Below, one piece after another: positions 1-7,345 of a stretch of DNA of 32,025 nt. Numbering within the stretch: the first letter of the stretch is position 1; each line of letters opens with the position of its first letter. The stretch is taken from NCBI GenBank assembly GCA_025934995.1, contig JAICWC010000021.1, forward strand, positions 1-32,025, read 5' to 3'. The position numbers and the translations under genes are program-made. This stretch comes from Thermoleophilia bacterium (GTDB taxonomy: Bacteria > Actinomycetota > Thermoleophilia > Gaiellales > Gaiellaceae). The notes beneath the pieces are model-generated. The model saw only the letters and a list, made by a program, of their open reading frames with translations, had not been told where the DNA came from and searched no databases.

Positions 1-3
1 AGC

Positions 4-387
4 ATGAGTCAGCTCAGGGTCCTGCTCGCCGACGACGACGCGTCCTTTCTCGAGTCGCTCAAGCCGCTGATCGAGAACCAACCGGAGCTGACGGTGATCG
101 GGTTCGCGGAGAATGGATTGCACGCGATCGAGCTCGCCGACGAGCTCGTCCCGGACGCCGTCGTCATCGACCTGCACATGCCGCTCCTCGACGGCGTCAC
201 GGCCGTCGCGCGGCTTCGGAAGGACCATCCGCACCTCTGCCTGATCGCGCTGACGGGCGACCCCGACACGCAGCTCCACGACGCCGTCCGCGAGGCCGGC
301 GCGGACGCCGTGCTGCAAAAGGGAGAGCTCGTGGAGACGCTCTTCGAGCGGCTCGCCGCGGTCAGAGCAGGCGCCGTGTCCGGCTAG
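4..387 (+). CDS. Single-domain response regulator (CheY-like receiver)
   Basis: The 127-residue protein is a lone receiver domain with no output domain. The acidic cluster is DDD at residues 10-12, the phospho-acceptor is the Asp of VVIDLHMP (about residue 55), the conserved Thr is in ALTGD, and the late Lys is in LQKGE. Such proteins take phosphate from a histidine kinase and act by protein contact. The gene begins 4 bases into the window, so its ribosome site and any partner kinase are out of view. tRNA-Phe follows 19 bases after the stop. Receiver identity is firm; the partner and role are unknown. Confidence 0.9.
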   Translation: MSQLRVLLADDDASFLESLKPLIENQPELTVIGFAENGLHAIELADELVPDAVVIDLHMPLLDGVTAVARLRKDHPHLCLIALTGDPDTQLHDAVREAGADAVLQKGELVETLFERLAAVRAGAVSG

Positions 388-406
388 ACTGCCGCCGGGC
401 ACCAGC

Positions 407-479
407 GGCGAGGTAGCTCAGCTGGTAGAGCACTCGGCTGAAAACCGGGGTGTCGCCGGTTCGAGTCCGGCCCTCGCCA
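407..479 (+). tRNA. tRNA-Phe (GAA)
   Basis: A complete cloverleaf is seen. The acceptor GGCGAGG (407-413) pairs with CCTCGCC (472-478), the D stem is GCTC/GAGC, the anticodon stem is CTCGG/CCGGG with one T-G pair, and the T stem is GCCGG/CCGGC with loop TTCGAGT. The anticodon loop CTGAAAA puts GAA at 440-442, which reads Phe. The discriminator is A479. CCA is not encoded, so it must be added after 3' processing. TAGACT at 385-390 could be a -10 element. Confidence 0.96.
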
Positions 480-488
480 CTTCTTCCG

Positions 489-1280
489 ATGTCCGAAGCA
501 GACGTCATCGGGCGCACCGACCGTCCACGGACGGTCGCGACCCTCACCGCCGACCTGCGCAGCCTCGGCGTGCGCGCGGGCAGCACGATCCTCGTTCATT
601 CGTCGCTGTCGGCGATCGGCTGGGTCGCCGGCGGCCCGGTCGCGGTGATCCTCGCCCTGATCGAGGCAGTCGGTGGGGACGGCACGCTCGTCATGCCCGC
701 GCACAGCGGCCTCTCGGATCCGGCGGGTTGGCACCATCCGCCGGTCCCGGCCGAGTGGGTCGAGACGATCCGGAACGAGACGCCGCCGTTCGACCCGCTG
801 CTGACGCCCACGCGCGGGATGGGTGCGATCGGAGAGACCTTCCGCAGCTGGCCGGGCGCCCGCCGCAGCGATCACCCGCAGGCGTCGTTCGCGGCGCTCG
901 GACCGAACGCCGACCGGGTGACCGGCGGCCATGAGCTCGCGTTCTCGCTCGGCGAAAGGTCGCCCCTGGCGCGCCTCTACGACCTCGACGCCGACGTCCT
1001 CCTCCTCGGCGTCGGCCACGACCGCAACACGTCCCTCCACCTCGCGGAGTACCGGGCCGGGAACGCGACGCCCGAGCGCAGCGGCACACCGAGCAAGCGC
1101 GGGTGGCAGCCGTTCGACGACATCGAGCTCCACGACGAGCTCTTCACCGAGCTCGGCGCCGACTACGAGGCGGCGAACGACGTCGTGCGCGGGCGCGTCG
1201 GCTCCGCCGAGGCCCGACTGTTCCGGCAACGCGAAGCCGTCGACTTCGCCGTCGAGTGGCTTCGCGCGCGCCGCACCTGA
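489..1280 (+). CDS. Aminoglycoside 3-N-acetyltransferase family protein (AAC(3)/YokD-like)
   Basis: The 263-residue protein matches the antibiotic NAT (AAC(3)) family throughout. It has [15 protein letters not shown] near the N-terminus, then [12 protein letters not shown], a region with [15 protein letters not shown] and [14 protein letters not shown], and [18 protein letters not shown]. Family members acetylate the 3-amino group of aminoglycosides from acetyl-CoA, but many chromosomal YokD-like copies have unknown natural substrates, so resistance cannot be assumed. I chose ATG 489; upstream in-frame codons lie inside tRNA-Phe. Only nine bases separate the tRNA discriminator from this ATG, with no Shine-Dalgarno sequence, so the gene is probably cotranscribed with the tRNA. 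Confidence 0.88.
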   Translation: MSEADVIGRTDRPRTVATLTADLRSLGVRAGSTILVHSSLSAIGWVAGGPVAVILALIEAVGGDGTLVMPAHSGLSDPAGWHHPPVPAEWVETIRNETPPFDPLLTPTRGMGAIGETFRSWPGARRSDHPQASFAALGPNADRVTGGHELAFSLGERSPLARLYDLDADVLLLGVGHDRNTSLHLAEYRAGNATPERSGTPSKRGWQPFDDIELHDELFTELGADYEAANDVVRGRVGSAEARLFRQREAVDFAVEWLRARRT

Positions 1281-1302
1281 AAAGTCCGCAAATAGCGAGC
1301 GC

Positions 1303-1320
1303 GTAGGCCGTTCGGCCTAT
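1303..1320. repeat. Short inverted repeat between the acetyltransferase and purine permease genes
   Basis: TAGGCCG (1304-1310) and CGGCCTA (1313-1319) form a 7-bp inverted repeat around a 2-base centre. It lies 23 bases after the acetyltransferase stop and about 25 bases upstream of the likely permease -10 element. It could be an operator or a weak terminator hairpin; there is no T-tract after it. Confidence 0.45.
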
Positions 1321-1343
1321 CGAGGTCCGTCAGCCCGACTCCG

Positions 1344-1349
1344 TAGATT
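1344..1349 (+). promoter_or_regulatory. Candidate -10 element for the purine permease gene
   Basis: TAGATT fits the actinobacterial TANNNT form and would place transcription start near 1356, giving a leader of about 40 bases that includes the GGAGGG ribosome site at 1381-1386. No convincing -35 is seen. Confidence 0.35.
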
Positions 1350-1395
1350 CGACGTTCAAGCCGTGGTCGATCACCAAAGGGGAGGGACGAGCTCG

Positions 1396-2871
1396 ATGAG
1401 TAGCCTGGCGGCGACGTTCCAGGAGGGAATCCTGGAACGGCGATTCCGTTTTGCCGCGCACGGAACGACGTTGGCGCGCGACACGATGGCCGGCCTGACG
1501 ACCTTCATCGTCATGTCGTACATCATCTTTCTGAACCCGATCATCCTCACGAGCGTCAAGCCGTCGGTCGGCAAGCCGTTGGCGTTCGAGGGTGTCGTCA
1601 CGGCGACGTGCGTCGTCGCCGCAGTGATGACGATCCTCATGGGGCTCTACACGAACAAGGCGTACGCCCTGGCGCCGGGTCTCGGCATCAACGCGATCGT
1701 CGCGTTCCAGCTCGTCGGCCAGAACGGTCTCTCGTTCGCGTCCGCCATGGGCCTGATCGTCCTCGAGGGCATCGTCGTGACCGCGCTCGTCCTCACCGGT
1801 CTCCGCGAGCAGATCATGCGGGCGATCCCGCTCGAGCTGAAGAAGGCGATCGCCATCGGCATCGGCCTCTTCATCGCGTTCATCGGCCTCTACAACTCCG
1901 GGCTCGTGGTGCAGGGCCAGGGCACGCCGGTGCAGCTCGGCCACTGGACGACGTGGCCGGTCTTCGTGACCATCCTCGGCATCGTCGTGACGCTCGCGCT
2001 GCGCGCCCGCGGCTTCCGGGGCGACCTGTTCGTCGGGATCATCGGCACGACGGTCGTCGCGACGATCGTCAACCACGCGACGGGTCACAAGGCGTTCGGC
2101 ACGTCCTCCGCGACGTTCCCGGGCTGGCATCACATCGCGGGCTGGGGCAACTGGTCGACGTTCGGGAACTTCGACTTCCACGCGTTCTCGAAGCTCGGCG
2201 TCGTCTCGGCGATCGTCTGGGTGTTCGCGCTCTTCCTCTCGGACTTCTTCGACACGATGGGAACGCTCGTCGGCGTCGGCAAGCCGGCGGGGTACCTGAA
2301 CGCGGAAGGCCACATGGACGACATCCGCAAGCCGCTGCTCGTCGACTCGCTCGCGGCGATCGCAGGCGGCGCGGCGTCGACGTCATCGGCGACGACGTAC
2401 ATCGAGTCGGGCTCCGGCGTCGCGGCGGGGGGCCGCACCGGCTGGGTGGCGGTCGTCGCGGGCGCGATGTTCATCCCGTTCCTCTTCTTCGCACCTCTCA
2501 TCGGGATGGTCCCGGCGCAGGCGACGGCGGCCGCGCTGATCGTGGTCGGCTACCTGATGGTCAGCGCGCTGACCGAGGGTGAGGAAGAGGCGGAGGCCGA
2601 GGAAGGCGTCGCGGCGAAGGGTCGCGCGAAGATCGCCGGCATCGACTTCCACGACATCGCGATCGGCCTGCCGGCCGCGCTCGTGATCATGCTCATGCCG
2701 TTCAGCTACTCGATCACGAACGGCATCGGCTTCGGCTTCATCGCGTACTGCCTGATCCGCGGCGTGCAGGGACGCGTGCGAGACGTGCATCCGCTCATGT
2801 GGGCCGTGAGCGCAGCCTTCACGCTCTACTTCTTCGTCCCGTTGCTGCAGGACCACCTGAGCTGGATCTAG
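1396..2871 (+). CDS. NCS2-family purine permease (AzgA-like, hypoxanthine/guanine/adenine)
   Basis: The 491-residue polytopic membrane protein carries the AzgA signatures: an ALAPGLGINAIVAFQ segment in the first third, LFLSDFFDTMGTLVGVG in the middle, then GGAASTSSATTYIESGSG and a GRTG turn. Family members are proton-coupled importers of purine bases in the cytoplasmic membrane. An acidic, Glu-rich cytoplasmic loop (EGEEEAEAEEG, near residue 395) breaks the late membrane segments and makes the protein somewhat longer than the usual 430-450 residues. ATG 1396 is chosen because GGAGGG lies 9 bases upstream and homology begins here; the frame stays open further upstream without meaning. A strong hairpin follows the stop. 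The exact substrate is inferred. Confidence 0.9.
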   Translation: MSSLAATFQEGILERRFRFAAHGTTLARDTMAGLTTFIVMSYIIFLNPIILTSVKPSVGKPLAFEGVVTATCVVAAVMTILMGLYTNKAYALAPGLGINAIVAFQLVGQNGLSFASAMGLIVLEGIVVTALVLTGLREQIMRAIPLELKKAIAIGIGLFIAFIGLYNSGLVVQGQGTPVQLGHWTTWPVFVTILGIVVTLALRARGFRGDLFVGIIGTTVVATIVNHATGHKAFGTSSATFPGWHHIAGWGNWSTFGNFDFHAFSKLGVVSAIVWVFALFLSDFFDTMGTLVGVGKPAGYLNAEGHMDDIRKPLLVDSLAAIAGGAASTSSATTYIESGSGVAAGGRTGWVAVVAGAMFIPFLFFAPLIGMVPAQATAAALIVVGYLMVSALTEGEEEAEAEEGVAAKGRAKIAGIDFHDIAIGLPAALVIMLMPFSYSITNGIGFGFIAYCLIRGVQGRVRDVHPLMWAVSAAFTLYFFVPLLQDHLSWI

Positions 2872-2874
2872 AAC

Positions 2875-2910
2875 GAAGCCCCCGTGACGCTGACGCGTTG
2901 CGGGGGCTTC
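2875..2910. terminator. Hairpin terminator between convergent genes
   Basis: GAAGCCCCCG (2875-2884) pairs with CGGGGGCTTC (2901-2910), and the inner TGACGC/GCGTTG extends the stem to 16 bp, with two G-U pairs, around a TGAC loop. It starts 3 bases after the permease stop and lies 58 bases beyond the end of the opposing gene. No T-tract follows on either side, so it may act as a hairpin for both directions. Confidence 0.85.
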
Positions 2911-2968
2911 CTCAGGCGTTCGGACCGGTGCAACCGTGTCGCGGACGTCCTGTGCGCCCGACAATAAC

Positions 2969-3772
2969 TCAGGGCGCGTCGACGTGCAGGCGCAGCTTCG
3001 AGCCCTCGTCGAGGCCGAGAAGCGAGGCGGCGCTGCCGCGCGAAACGGCGATCGCGAGGCTGCGGTAGCTGTCCTCGTAGACGATCAGATCGCCGTCGCG
3101 CGCGTCGGCGAACGTGCGGGCGGCGACGGCGAAATAGCGGTTTCCGCCGGCGTCGACCTCGACGGTCGTTCCGGGCACGATCCCCGCCTGCTCGAAGTCG
3201 TCGCGCGTCAGGTTGAGCGCCGCGTTGCCGAAGCGGTCGACGCCCAGAACGGTGGCGTGGATGCCGTCGTCGCGATGCTCCGCCGCCGGCACCTCCAGGT
3301 GGACGAGCGCGTCGGGATCGATCGCCGGGCCGAGCTCGCCGAGCGGAACGCCGAGGGCGAGATGCGCGGCGGCCGGCGAGAAGAGATCGCGTCCGTGGAA
3401 CGTGCGCGACACCTGGTCGAGCGCATATGCGGGATTCGCGAGCACGTGCGCCTCCGCGACGCCGCCGTACCGCTCGGCCGCCGGCAGCAGAAGGCCGTTG
3501 TCGGGCCCGACGTAGAGCCGCCCCGACGCGTCGCGCAATGCAAGCGGGCGCCGCTGTCCGCCGACGCCGGGATCGACCACTCCGAGGTGCACCCCCACCG
3601 GCATGTACGCGAGCGTGTTCGCAAGCATCAGCGCACCCTGGAGGACGTGGCCGGGCCTGATGCCGTGCGTGATGTCGATCACGCGGACGTCCGGCGCGAT
3701 GCGCGCGATCACGCCGTGGCAGGTGCCGACGAAGTCGTCCTCGAGCCCGAAGTCGGTGAGGAACGTGATCAC
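2969..3772 (-). CDS. SAM hydroxide adenosyltransferase (DUF62 family, S-adenosylmethionine hydrolase)
   Basis: The 267-residue protein matches the DUF62 family, which splits S-adenosylmethionine to adenosine and methionine using an activated water; fluorinase and chlorinase are relatives. Family marks are ITFLTDFGLEDDFVG at the N-terminus, the VVDPGVG turn, YVGPDNGLL, and FHGRDLFSPAAA in the middle, followed by a C-terminal beta-barrel-like domain (DRFGNAALN). The Asp of LTDFG and the His of FHGRD match residues implicated in the family's water activation. Fluorinase-specific halide residues cannot be judged by eye. The GTG start overlaps the hemD stop by 4 bases (GTGA). It is the last gene of the long minus-strand run, ending at the 2875-2910 hairpin. 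Confidence 0.88.
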   Translation of the reverse strand: MITFLTDFGLEDDFVGTCHGVIARIAPDVRVIDITHGIRPGHVLQGALMLANTLAYMPVGVHLGVVDPGVGGQRRPLALRDASGRLYVGPDNGLLLPAAERYGGVAEAHVLANPAYALDQVSRTFHGRDLFSPAAAHLALGVPLGELGPAIDPDALVHLEVPAAEHRDDGIHATVLGVDRFGNAALNLTRDDFEQAGIVPGTTVEVDAGGNRYFAVAARTFADARDGDLIVYEDSYRSLAIAVSRGSAASLLGLDEGSKLRLHVDAP

Positions 3773-4353
3773 GAGAGTGACGCTAACGCGTCGAGCAGAC
3801 CGTCCACCGTCGCCTCGGCCGCGACGGCGACCACCTCGAGCCCGACACGTCGTGCCTCGGCCGCGGTCTGCGGCCCGATCGCGACGACGGGAAGACGCGT
3901 GCGCAGCGCCCGCGCCGCCGAGCCGGACATCAGCAGGGCGATGTCGCCGTCCGGCTCCTGCGGCAGCTCCACCGTCCGGTAGAGCGCGATGAAATCGGCA
4001 TCGAGCACGTCGCGGCGCGCTCCCTCGGCGGCGGCGAGCAGCATCCGCCCGCTCAACTCGGCACGCAGGCCTTCCTGCGTGTGCGTCGCCGGGACGAGGT
4101 CGACTTGGAGCCCATGCCCGCGCAGCGCCGCCGCAGTCGCAGGCCCGATCGCCGCAATCCGATTCGCGCTGACGCCGCGGCGGCCGAGCTCGTGCGCCCC
4201 GTTCGCGCTCGTGACCACGAGCCAGTCGTACCCCGAGGCGTCGATCGGCTCGTCGCCGAGCGGCTCCGTCCGGATCAGCTCGCAGAGCACCGCTTCGTGA
4301 CCGAGGGCCTCGACGCGCGCGGCGACGTCGTCACGCGTGCCGACGACTCTCAT
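3769..4353 (-). CDS. hemD: Uroporphyrinogen-III synthase (short form)
   Basis: The 194-residue protein closes and inverts ring D of hydroxymethylbilane to make uroporphyrinogen III. Recognition rests on its position directly after hemC, the MRVVGTR start, WLVVTSANGAHEL, RIAAIGPATAAALR and the repeated half-site PVVAIGPQTAAEAR near the C-terminus followed by a VDGLLDAL end. HemD is poorly conserved, and this copy is about 50 residues shorter than the usual 240-260, mainly in the second half-domain. The ATG start overlaps hemC by 23 bases and its stop overlaps the next start, so translation is probably coupled. Confidence 0.82.
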   Translation of the reverse strand: MRVVGTRDDVAARVEALGHEAVLCELIRTEPLGDEPIDASGYDWLVVTSANGAHELGRRGVSANRIAAIGPATAAALRGHGLQVDLVPATHTQEGLRAELSGRMLLAAAEGARRDVLDADFIALYRTVELPQEPDGDIALLMSGSAARALRTRLPVVAIGPQTAAEARRVGLEVVAVAAEATVDGLLDALASLS

Positions 4354-5164
4354 CCGCCAGCTCGCGTCCCAGCGCGTCAGGGTCGGCTCCCGTGCGGCGC
4401 TCGACCCACGACCCGTCCTCGGCGGCGATGAGTGCGGTCAGCGTCGTCCCGTCGTGATGCGCGGCGACTGGAGCGAGACAGCCGCCTTCGACGACTCGGA
4501 CGACACGGCGCTCAGCCTCGACCCTGCGTCGCGTCTCTGCGTGATCGACGTGCGCGACGAGCTCGTCTTCGCCGGCGCGTGTCTGCAGCGCGAGCGCGCC
4601 CTGCGCCGCCTCCGGCAGCATCACGTCGGGTTCGAGCCGCAGGCCGATCTCGCCGGACAGCCCGAGCCGGTCGAGACCGCACGCCGCGAGCACGATCGCG
4701 TCGAGGCCCCGCTCGCCGCGCTTCCGCAGGCGCGTGTCGATGTTGCCGCGCAGCGGCTCGATCGAGAGCGTCGGCTCGAGCGCGAGCAGCTGCGCGCGCC
4801 GGCGCGCGGACGCCGTGCCGATGCGCATTCCCGGTCGAATCGCGTCGGCGCCGCACAACGCGTCTCGAGGATCCTCGCGCTCGAGGTACGCGCCCACCGC
4901 GAGGCCGTGCGGATCGCTCGACGTCATGTCCTTCGCCGAGTGCACGGCGACGTCGATTCGGTTCTCGAGCAGGGCCTCCTCGAGCTCCTTGACGAAGACG
5001 CCGCGCGCGCCGATCTGGCCGAACGGCTTCGTCCGGTCCTTGTCGCCGGCGGTCGTGATGGGGACGAGCGCGATCTCGACGCCCGGCCCGCGCAGACGCG
5101 ACGCGGCGAGCTCGGCCTGCGTGAGCGCGAGCCTACTGCCGCGGCTGCCGACGCGGATCAGCAC
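4331..5164 (-). CDS. hemC: Porphobilinogen deaminase (hydroxymethylbilane synthase)
   Basis: The 277-residue enzyme joins four porphobilinogen molecules into hydroxymethylbilane. Motifs appear in order: RVGSRGSRLALTQ at the N-terminus, FGQIGARGVFVKELE, VHSAKDM with the catalytic Asp at 79, GTASARRRAQLL, LRGNIDTRLRK, and the dipyrromethane-cofactor Cys at 229 in EGGCLAPVAAH. The GTG start is immediately followed by the homologous LIRVGSR. It lies 99 bases downstream of hemA, the largest gap in this minus-strand run, and overlaps hemD by 23 bases. The C-terminal domain is slightly short compared with the usual 300-310 residues. Confidence 0.95.
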   Translation of the reverse strand: MLIRVGSRGSRLALTQAELAASRLRGPGVEIALVPITTAGDKDRTKPFGQIGARGVFVKELEEALLENRIDVAVHSAKDMTSSDPHGLAVGAYLEREDPRDALCGADAIRPGMRIGTASARRRAQLLALEPTLSIEPLRGNIDTRLRKRGERGLDAIVLAACGLDRLGLSGEIGLRLEPDVMLPEAAQGALALQTRAGEDELVAHVDHAETRRRVEAERRVVRVVEGGCLAPVAAHHDGTTLTALIAAEDGSWVERRTGADPDALGRELADESRRHA

Positions 5165-5263
5165 AGCGACGCGTCCGCCTCACGGGACGCCCACACGCCG
5201 GGACGCCCCCACGCTTCACCCGGACGAAGGCGGTCGGCACCTGGAGCGGGAGCGGGCGGACGT
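5165..5263 (-). other. Spacer between hemA and hemC, no clear gene
   Basis: This 99-base spacer holds an imperfect direct repeat (GGGACGCCCAC near 5183 and GGGACGCCCCCAC near 5200) but no convincing promoter, terminator or open frame. It is the only break of this size between the GT20 gene and the SAM hydrolase gene, so an internal promoter or RNA-processing site is possible. Confidence 0.4.
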
Positions 5264-6427
5264 TCACCGCTCATCCTCGAGACCGAAGAGGTGGCGCACG
5301 GCGTCAGCATAAATCACCCCATCGGCCGCCGCGGCTGCCTGCTTCATGCGCACGGTGGGCAGGTGGAGGAGCTTGTTGACGATCTGCGCGGTCAGCGACT
5401 CGACGGCGCTGCGCTGGCTCTCGTCGAGCCGGCCGAGAACCGGCTCCGCCTTGCGCAGCTCGGCCTCGCGGATCTCCTCGGCGTGTGCACGCAGCGACGC
5501 AATCGCAGGGACGACGTCGAGCGACGCGTGCCACTCGTGGAACTTCTCCGCCTCCGCCGCGACGATCGTCTCAGCACGCTCCGCCTCGCTGCGCCGCCCC
5601 GCGAGCGTTTCGACGACGATCGCCTGCAGGTCGTCGATGTCGTAGAGGAAGCAGCCGTCGAGCTCGTGGATTGCCGGATCGAGATCGCGTGGAACGGCGA
5701 GATCGATCAACAGGAGCTGGCGACCGTGCCGGTTTCGCTCGACGGTCTCGGCATCGAGCACGACGTCCGGCGAGCTCGTCGAGGAGACGACGACGTCGAC
5801 TGCCGCGAGCTGCGCAGCGAGCTCGTCGCGGTCGGTCTTGCTGTTCGCCGTCAGAACGATCTCGGCGCCCCGCGTCCGCAGGTTCCGCGCCGCCTGCTCG
5901 CCGACCTCGCCCGTGCCGATCATCAGGATCCGGCAGCCGTCGAGGTCGCCGAAGACCTGCTCGGCGAGCGCAGCGGCAGCGGCGGAGACCGACGACGGGC
6001 TCTCGCCGATCGCGGTCTGCGTCCGCACCTTTCTCCCTGCATGCAGGGCGTTCCGGAACAGGCGGTCGAGCAGGAGGCCGGGCGTCCCGTGCTCGTGCGC
6101 CGCGCGCACCTGGCCGAGGATCTCCCCTTCGCCGGGCACGAGCGAGTCCAGGCCGGCGGCGACGCGGAACAGATGGAGTGCGGCCGCACGGTCGCGCAGC
6201 CGGTAGAGCGCGGGCTCGACGTCCGCGAGTGCTGCGACGGCGCGCCGCTCTGCGTCGTCGGCGTCCTCGGCCGCGACGTAGACCTCCGTGCGGTTGCACG
6301 TCGACAGCACGACAGCCTCGCCGAGTTGCTCCGCGAGGGCATGCGCCTGTTCGGGATCGAGCGCAACGCGCTCCCGCAGCTCGACGGGAGCGTGATGGTG
6401 GGAGGTGCCGACGAGGACGAGATGCAT
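5264..6427 (-). CDS. hemA: Glutamyl-tRNA reductase
   Basis: The 387-residue enzyme reduces glutamyl-tRNA(Glu) to glutamate-1-semialdehyde, the entry step of C5-route tetrapyrrole synthesis. The N-terminus has GTSHHHAPVELRE, and the thioester-forming Cys is residue 44 in STCNRTEVY. LVPGEGEILGQVR follows, then the Rossmann NADPH site ILMIGTGEVGEQAARNL, and a C-terminal helical dimerisation region ending in VRHLFGLEDER. ATG 6427 is chosen because homology begins there; the open frame extends 48 codons upstream without family similarity. The start overlaps the upstream stop by one base (TGATG). With C5 synthesis, hemL and hemB are expected but are not in the window. Confidence 0.95.
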   Translation of the reverse strand: MHLVLVGTSHHHAPVELRERVALDPEQAHALAEQLGEAVVLSTCNRTEVYVAAEDADDAERRAVAALADVEPALYRLRDRAAALHLFRVAAGLDSLVPGEGEILGQVRAAHEHGTPGLLLDRLFRNALHAGRKVRTQTAIGESPSSVSAAAAALAEQVFGDLDGCRILMIGTGEVGEQAARNLRTRGAEIVLTANSKTDRDELAAQLAAVDVVVSSTSSPDVVLDAETVERNRHGRQLLLIDLAVPRDLDPAIHELDGCFLYDIDDLQAIVVETLAGRRSEAERAETIVAAEAEKFHEWHASLDVVPAIASLRAHAEEIREAELRKAEPVLGRLDESQRSAVESLTAQIVNKLLHLPTVRMKQAAAAADGVIYADAVRHLFGLEDER

Positions 6428-7212
6428 CAGGCGAAGTGCGTCGCGGGGAGGGCGAGACGGACGACGATCACGAGCACGAAGCCGGCGAGCGCGAGATACG
6501 CGGCGCGGCGACCGGTGAGGCCGCGAACACGCAGCACGAGGTACGACGCCCACACGCACCAGGTCACGCACGTCGCGATCACGAGTGCGTCGACGGAGTC
6601 GCCGCGGTTGATCAGACGGCCGATGCCGACGCCGATTCCGAGCGTCAGGGCGGGCAACGAATACGCGGCGAGCCGGAACGCGAGGCCGTCGAGCGTTGCG
6701 AGCGACGGCGCGGGCCGGCGGAGGATCGTCGCATTGCGCTGCTTCAACCGCCGCTCCTGCCAGAGATAGAGGGCCGACATGCCCGCGACGAGCGTGAAGC
6801 CGGCGAACGCGACGAGCACGAGGCCGACGTGCACGACGAGGAAGAGGTTCGAGTAGTGGCTCCGTTCACCGACACCCGTGCCTCCGCCGGCGCGCGACAC
6901 GATCAGCAGCGCAGCCGCGAGCGGCATCACCGTCAGCCCGAGCAGGCGGTAGGGACGGCGGCTGCCCCAGAAGAGATACGCGCTGACGACGAACCAGACG
7001 AAGAGGTCGAGCGAGCCGGCCCACGTGCTCCACGGAAAGCCGTCGTCGCGTGTCGCCTGCACGGCGAGCAACGCCGTCTGCGCAAGCCAGCCGAGTCGCA
7101 CGCCCCACAGCGCTGCACGTCCTGCGATGCCCGGACGACGTGCGTCGCCGACGTAGCCGAGCGCAGCCTCGCCGTAGAAGAGCAACGCCGGCCAGAAGAA
7201 GAGCTCAGCCAT
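6427..7212 (-). CDS. HemX/CcsA-like cytochrome c assembly membrane protein
   Basis: The 261-residue integral membrane protein has about eight predicted membrane segments. Its central HYSNLFLVVHVGLVLVAFAG resembles the conserved His-containing segment of CcsA/HemX proteins. It sits directly before hemA, as hemX does in Bacillus hemAXCDBL, and directly after ccmD, so a heme-linked membrane role is likely. The tryptophan-rich WWD heme-handling motif expected before the last segments is not visible: the matching stretch reads RLINRGDSVDALVI (residues 199-212). The ATG start overlaps ccmD by 8 bases; the stop overlaps the hemA start by one. Family assignment is good; activity as a heme handler is uncertain. 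Confidence 0.78.
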   Translation of the reverse strand: MAELFFWPALLFYGEAALGYVGDARRPGIAGRAALWGVRLGWLAQTALLAVQATRDDGFPWSTWAGSLDLFVWFVVSAYLFWGSRRPYRLLGLTVMPLAAALLIVSRAGGGTGVGERSHYSNLFLVVHVGLVLVAFAGFTLVAGMSALYLWQERRLKQRNATILRRPAPSLATLDGLAFRLAAYSLPALTLGIGVGIGRLINRGDSVDALVIATCVTWCVWASYLVLRVRGLTGRRAAYLALAGFVLVIVVRLALPATHFA

Positions 7213-7345
7213 TGCGCTCTTGCTCGAGCTTGTCCATGTCGCGCTCCATCCGCTGCACCTTCAGCGCGATGATCACCACGTACAGCAGCACGATCCCGAA
7301 GACGACGCAGTACGCGGCGGTGACGTACGTCTCGGCCGTCGTCAT
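7205..7345 (-). CDS. ccmD: CcmD-like small heme exporter subunit
   Basis: This 46-residue protein has one membrane segment (about residues 10-30, AAYCVVFGIVLLYVVIIALKV) and a charged cytoplasmic coil ending QRMERDMDKLEQERNG. This is the usual CcmD plan, and the gene follows ccmC directly. CcmD helps the CcmABC complex release heme-loaded CcmE in System I. The ATG at 7343-7345 overlaps the ccmC stop by 4 bases (ATGA), and the 3' end overlaps the next gene by 8 bases. CcmD is too short for strong sequence proof, so the call leans on size, topology and position. Confidence 0.75.
   Translation of the reverse strand: MTTAETYVTAAYCVVFGIVLLYVVIIALKVQRMERDMDKLEQERNG

Noticed and set aside
489-1280. 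Acquired resistance gene on a mobile element
   Set aside because: Composition matches the neighbours and there are no repeats, integrase or transposase; the tRNA is not duplicated, so no sign of insertion.
931-1395. Upstream extension of the purine permease
   Set aside because: The extra 155 residues lie over the acetyltransferase gene, are Ser/Arg-rich and lack similarity; ATG 1396 has a good ribosome site.
1281-1395. Purine riboswitch before the azgA-like gene
   Set aside because: The conserved three-way junction bases are not present; only a short inverted repeat is seen.
4337-6769. Long plus-strand open frame of about 810 codons
   Set aside because: It is antisense to hemC and hemA, is Arg/Glu/Asp-rich and has no family features; it arises from high-GC codon bias.
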